In this document: positions 52,818 through 55,145 of the stretch, piece after piece
How the letters are laid out: each line of letters begins with the position of its first letter
Numbering within the stretch: the first letter of the stretch is position 1
NCBI GenBank assembly: GCA_016204975.1
Contig: JACQJP010000017.1
Span: 1-55,145, forward strand
Direction of reading: 5' to 3'
Source of the DNA: Elusimicrobiota bacterium
GTDB taxonomy: Bacteria; Elusimicrobiota; Elusimicrobia; JACQJP01
DNA: 55,145 nucleotides
Notes under the pieces: generated by a model
Databases searched by the model: none
The model's input: the letters and a program-made list of their open reading frames with translations, nothing else
What the model was told of the DNA's origin: nothing
Program-made: the position numbers and the translations under genes

Positions 52818-53983
52818 TGGCAAGACGAGTGGCGGTCATTGGAGCAGGAATGACCCGGTTTGTCCGGCGGGCGAAGGAAACGTCCAGGGAGCTGGCCTTC
52901 GGGGCCAGCCGGATGGCGCTGGATTCCTGCGGGCTTTCCTTGAATGACATAGATTGCGTAGTGCATGGAACGGCTCCGGATGCCTTTGACGGATTCCATA
53001 TGAAAGGAGAGTATCTGAGCGACGGCAGCGGAGCCTTTCGAAAACCCTATCTGCGCTGTTATGTGGGAGGGGGGACGGGGGTTTTTGCCCCCATCCAGGG
53101 TTGGATGCATGTGGCCTCCGGCCTTTTCGACACCTGTCTGGTGGTTTGTGAGGAGAAGATGTCCTCCTGCCAGCCCCATCCCCAGGGGGCCTTTAACTCC
53201 ATCTTTGACCATACGACCGAAAGGCCCTTGGGTCCGAATCTTCTGTGGATTTTCGCGCTGGAGATGAACCGCTATATGAATGCCTATGGAATCTCCCAGC
53301 GGGACATCGCCGGAGTGTCCGTCAAGAACAAAAAGAACGCCTTGGACCACCCTGCCGCCCAGGTGGCCAAGGAGACCACGGTGGAGGAGGTGTTGGCCTC
53401 GGAGGTGTTGGCCTGGCCGGTCCACCGGTTGATGGTGAGTCCCGTTTCGGATGGGGCGGCGGCGGTCATTTTGGCCGGCGAAGAGAAGGCCCGGCGTTTG
53501 ACGGACCGCCCGGTCTGGATTCAGGGGGTGGGATGGGACTTGGACACCTCCTACTGGACCAATCGGGACCTGGCCTATCCCCAGTACGTGGAGAACGCCG
53601 CCCGCCGGGCCTACCGGATGGCGGGGGTCCGGGAGCCCAGGAAGGAGATCCATCTGGCGGAGCCCTACGATCCCTTCGCCTACAAGGAGCTGCACCACCT
53701 AGAGGGGCTGCTTTTGTCGGAGAAGGGGAAGGCCCCGGAGGACCTGGCCCGCGGCCGGTTTGATCGGGAGAAGGGGGAGCTTCCCACCTGTCCCTCTGGG
53801 GGATTGATGGGGGTGGGCAACCCCATTGCCGCGGCGGGGTTGATGAAGATCTGCGAGCTTTTTTGGCAGCTTCGGGGGGAGGCGGGGAAACGGCAGGTCC
53901 CCGGAAAGCCGGAGCGGGGGTTGGCTCAGGCCTGGGGGGATTTGATGCAGGTGGGGACAGTCGTAGTGATGGGAATAAAATGA
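52817..53983 (+). CDS. thiolase-like protein (Ltp2/SCP2-thiolase type) lacking apparent catalytic Cys/His
   Basis: ARRVAVIGAGMTRFVRRAKETSRELAFGASRMALDSCGLSLNDIDCVVHG; YVGGGTGVFAPIQGWMHVASGLFDTCLVV; SGGLMGVGNPIAAAGLMKICEL. Confidence 0.88.
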   Translation: MARRVAVIGAGMTRFVRRAKETSRELAFGASRMALDSCGLSLNDIDCVVHGTAPDAFDGFHMKGEYLSDGSGAFRKPYLRCYVGGGTGVFAPIQGWMHVASGLFDTCLVVCEEKMSSCQPHPQGAFNSIFDHTTERPLGPNLLWIFALEMNRYMNAYGISQRDIAGVSVKNKKNALDHPAAQVAKETTVEEVLASEVLAWPVHRLMVSPVSDGAAAVILAGEEKARRLTDRPVWIQGVGWDLDTSYWTNRDLAYPQYVENAARRAYRMAGVREPRKEIHLAEPYDPFAYKELHHLEGLLLSEKGKAPEDLARGRFDREKGELPTCPSGGLMGVGNPIAAAGLMKICELFWQLRGEAGKRQVPGKPERGLAQAWGDLMQVGTVVVMGIK

Positions 53984-54002
53984 TATTCGCTTCGAGAATT
54001 TT

Positions 54003-54551
54003 ATGACTGAGGTGGCGCAGAATGTAAAGTGGATAGGGGAGAACTGGAAAAAGGAGGAGGTCCTGCACGGCAAGGTTTTTACCTTCTCCGACCGGCCGCA
54101 GGCCAGGTATGCCTGGGACACCGGAGAGGCCATAGGAAGGTATCTGGCTGGGTTCAAACAGGGAAAGATCCTGGGGGTTCGGTGCAGGGGCTGTCAAAGG
54201 ATCATGGTTCCTCCGAGAATTTTTTGCGAGCTCTGTTTTCGGGACATCTCGGAGTGGGTCACCCTGAAAGAGACCGGCCGCATCCGAACCTTTTCCGTCT
54301 GCTACGTCACCTGGGACATGAAACGCATCCGCAAGCCCCAGATTCCGGCGGTCATCGAAATCGATGGAGCCTCTGAGGGGATGGGGATTTTGCATCTGGT
54401 GGAGGCTCCCAGGGGAGATAAGCCCTGGGAGAGGTTGCGCGCAGGGACGAGGGTGCAGGCTGTCTGGAAGCCCAAAGGACTTCGGCGCGGGGCGGTGACG
54501 GATATCCGATTTTGGAGGGTGTTGACGGGTAACGCAAATGCCGGCCACTAA
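54003..54551 (+). CDS. DUF35 Zn-ribbon/OB-fold protein (acyl-CoA associated)
   Basis: ILGVRCRGCQRIMVPPRIFCELCFRDISEWVTLKETGRIRTFSVCYV. Confidence 0.88.
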   Translation: MTEVAQNVKWIGENWKKEEVLHGKVFTFSDRPQARYAWDTGEAIGRYLAGFKQGKILGVRCRGCQRIMVPPRIFCELCFRDISEWVTLKETGRIRTFSVCYVTWDMKRIRKPQIPAVIEIDGASEGMGILHLVEAPRGDKPWERLRAGTRVQAVWKPKGLRRGAVTDIRFWRVLTGNANAGH

Positions 54552-55005
54552 AACTCGGCAGGCTTTGAAGGTCTGGGGTTCTTGGAAGGGGGAGCTTCCC
54601 CTGCAGAACCTCTACACCGCGGGGATTGCGGGCAATGAGTTTTTTCGGGTGCTCAAGGAGCGGGGCGAGCTCTTGGGGGCCTTTTGCCAACAGTGCGAGT
54701 ACGGCTATGTGCCGGCCCGCTCTTTCTGCGAAAGGTGTTTTGCCGATTTGTCCGGCACCTTCAAGACCGTCTCCTCCGAGGGAGTGCTTCTGGCCTGGAC
54801 ACAATGCCACCGGGATCGGACCGGAAAAACCCTGAAGAAACCTGTCTGGCTGGGGGCCGTTCGCCTTCAGGGTTCCTCCTCGGCTTTAATCCATATCTTA
54901 AAGGTTCCTCCTCAAGAACTTCACGCTGGGCGCTTCGTGCGCGCTATTTTCAAACCGGCCGCGCAACGCGTGGGCAGCATTTTGGACCTCTCCCACTTTG
55001 AATAA
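54538..55005 (+). CDS. second DUF35 Zn-ribbon/OB-fold protein
   Basis: LLGAFCQQCEYGYVPARSFCERCFADLSGTFKTVSSEGVLLAWTQCHRDRTGK. Confidence 0.85.
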   Translation: MPATKTRQALKVWGSWKGELPLQNLYTAGIAGNEFFRVLKERGELLGAFCQQCEYGYVPARSFCERCFADLSGTFKTVSSEGVLLAWTQCHRDRTGKTLKKPVWLGAVRLQGSSSALIHILKVPPQELHAGRFVRAIFKPAAQRVGSILDLSHFE

Positions 55006-55009
55006 CGCC

Positions 55010-55145
55010 GTGTTTGCGCTGCTTCTCCTTTTAGCTTCTGCTTTCCTGGGTCTCGGCCAAGCCGAGACCCTAGTGATCTACCACACCAACGACGTGCATG
55101 GCTGGGTCTTTCCCCAAACCGTATCCCGGAGAGGCTCTCCCCGCA
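55010..55145 (+). CDS. 5'-nucleotidase/metallophosphoesterase family protein, N-terminus only
   Basis: GTG start; signal peptide FALLLLLASAFLGLGQA then ETLVIYHTNDVHGWVFP; runs off window end. Confidence 0.75.
   Translation, partial: MFALLLLLASAFLGLGQAETLVIYHTNDVHGWVFPQTVSRRGSPR

Noticed and set aside
1-55145. CRISPR array, prophage, transposase or integrase
   Set aside because: No regularly spaced repeats and no ORF with transposase, integrase or phage structural motifs were seen; only the Mor-like regulator and small repeat elements hint at mobile DNA.

Overview
GC-rich chromosomal window of about 55 kb, densely coding, from an unidentified bacterium. Signal-peptide style and gene content suggest a little-studied Gram-negative lineage, but this is inference. 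It holds about 55 supportable CDSs, one tRNA-Leu(CAA), and no rRNA, CRISPR array or transposase. Core blocks are: PotD-like binding protein, cell-wall amidase and Nth; rhlE plus an RRM protein; ECF sigma/anti-sigma pair; glgP; kup; cstA; a complete glycine cleavage system (gcvT-H-PA-PB) with an adjacent LplA-like ligase; sdhCDAB; a citrate synthase and sucCD; ccdA; and a CHASE2 cyclase. Accessory blocks include a small redox/sulfur-type island (ferredoxin, DsrE, a DsrE remnant, double CDGSH, DUF3179, cupredoxin-like protein, c-heme outer-membrane barrel, Mor-like regulator). A second block joins an OM-barrel/LysM protein to a pseudo-receiver/TM/propeller protein, a PilZ protein and a membrane protein. 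The strongest candidate for an undescribed system is the 3' operon at 50524-55005: one canonical thiolase, two thiolase-fold proteins that appear to lack the catalytic Cys and His, and two DUF35 (Zn-ribbon/OB) proteins. The second strongest is a membrane-anchored, catalytically dead receiver fused to a predicted extracytoplasmic propeller. Non-coding signals include a 59-bp gapless imperfect repeat upstream of two unrelated genes, a CCGTAGCA repeat cluster with a 23-bp palindrome, a MITE-like inverted-repeat element, a structured kup leader, and an intrinsic terminator inside a coding 3' end. All family calls are by eye from translated motifs; no searches were run.
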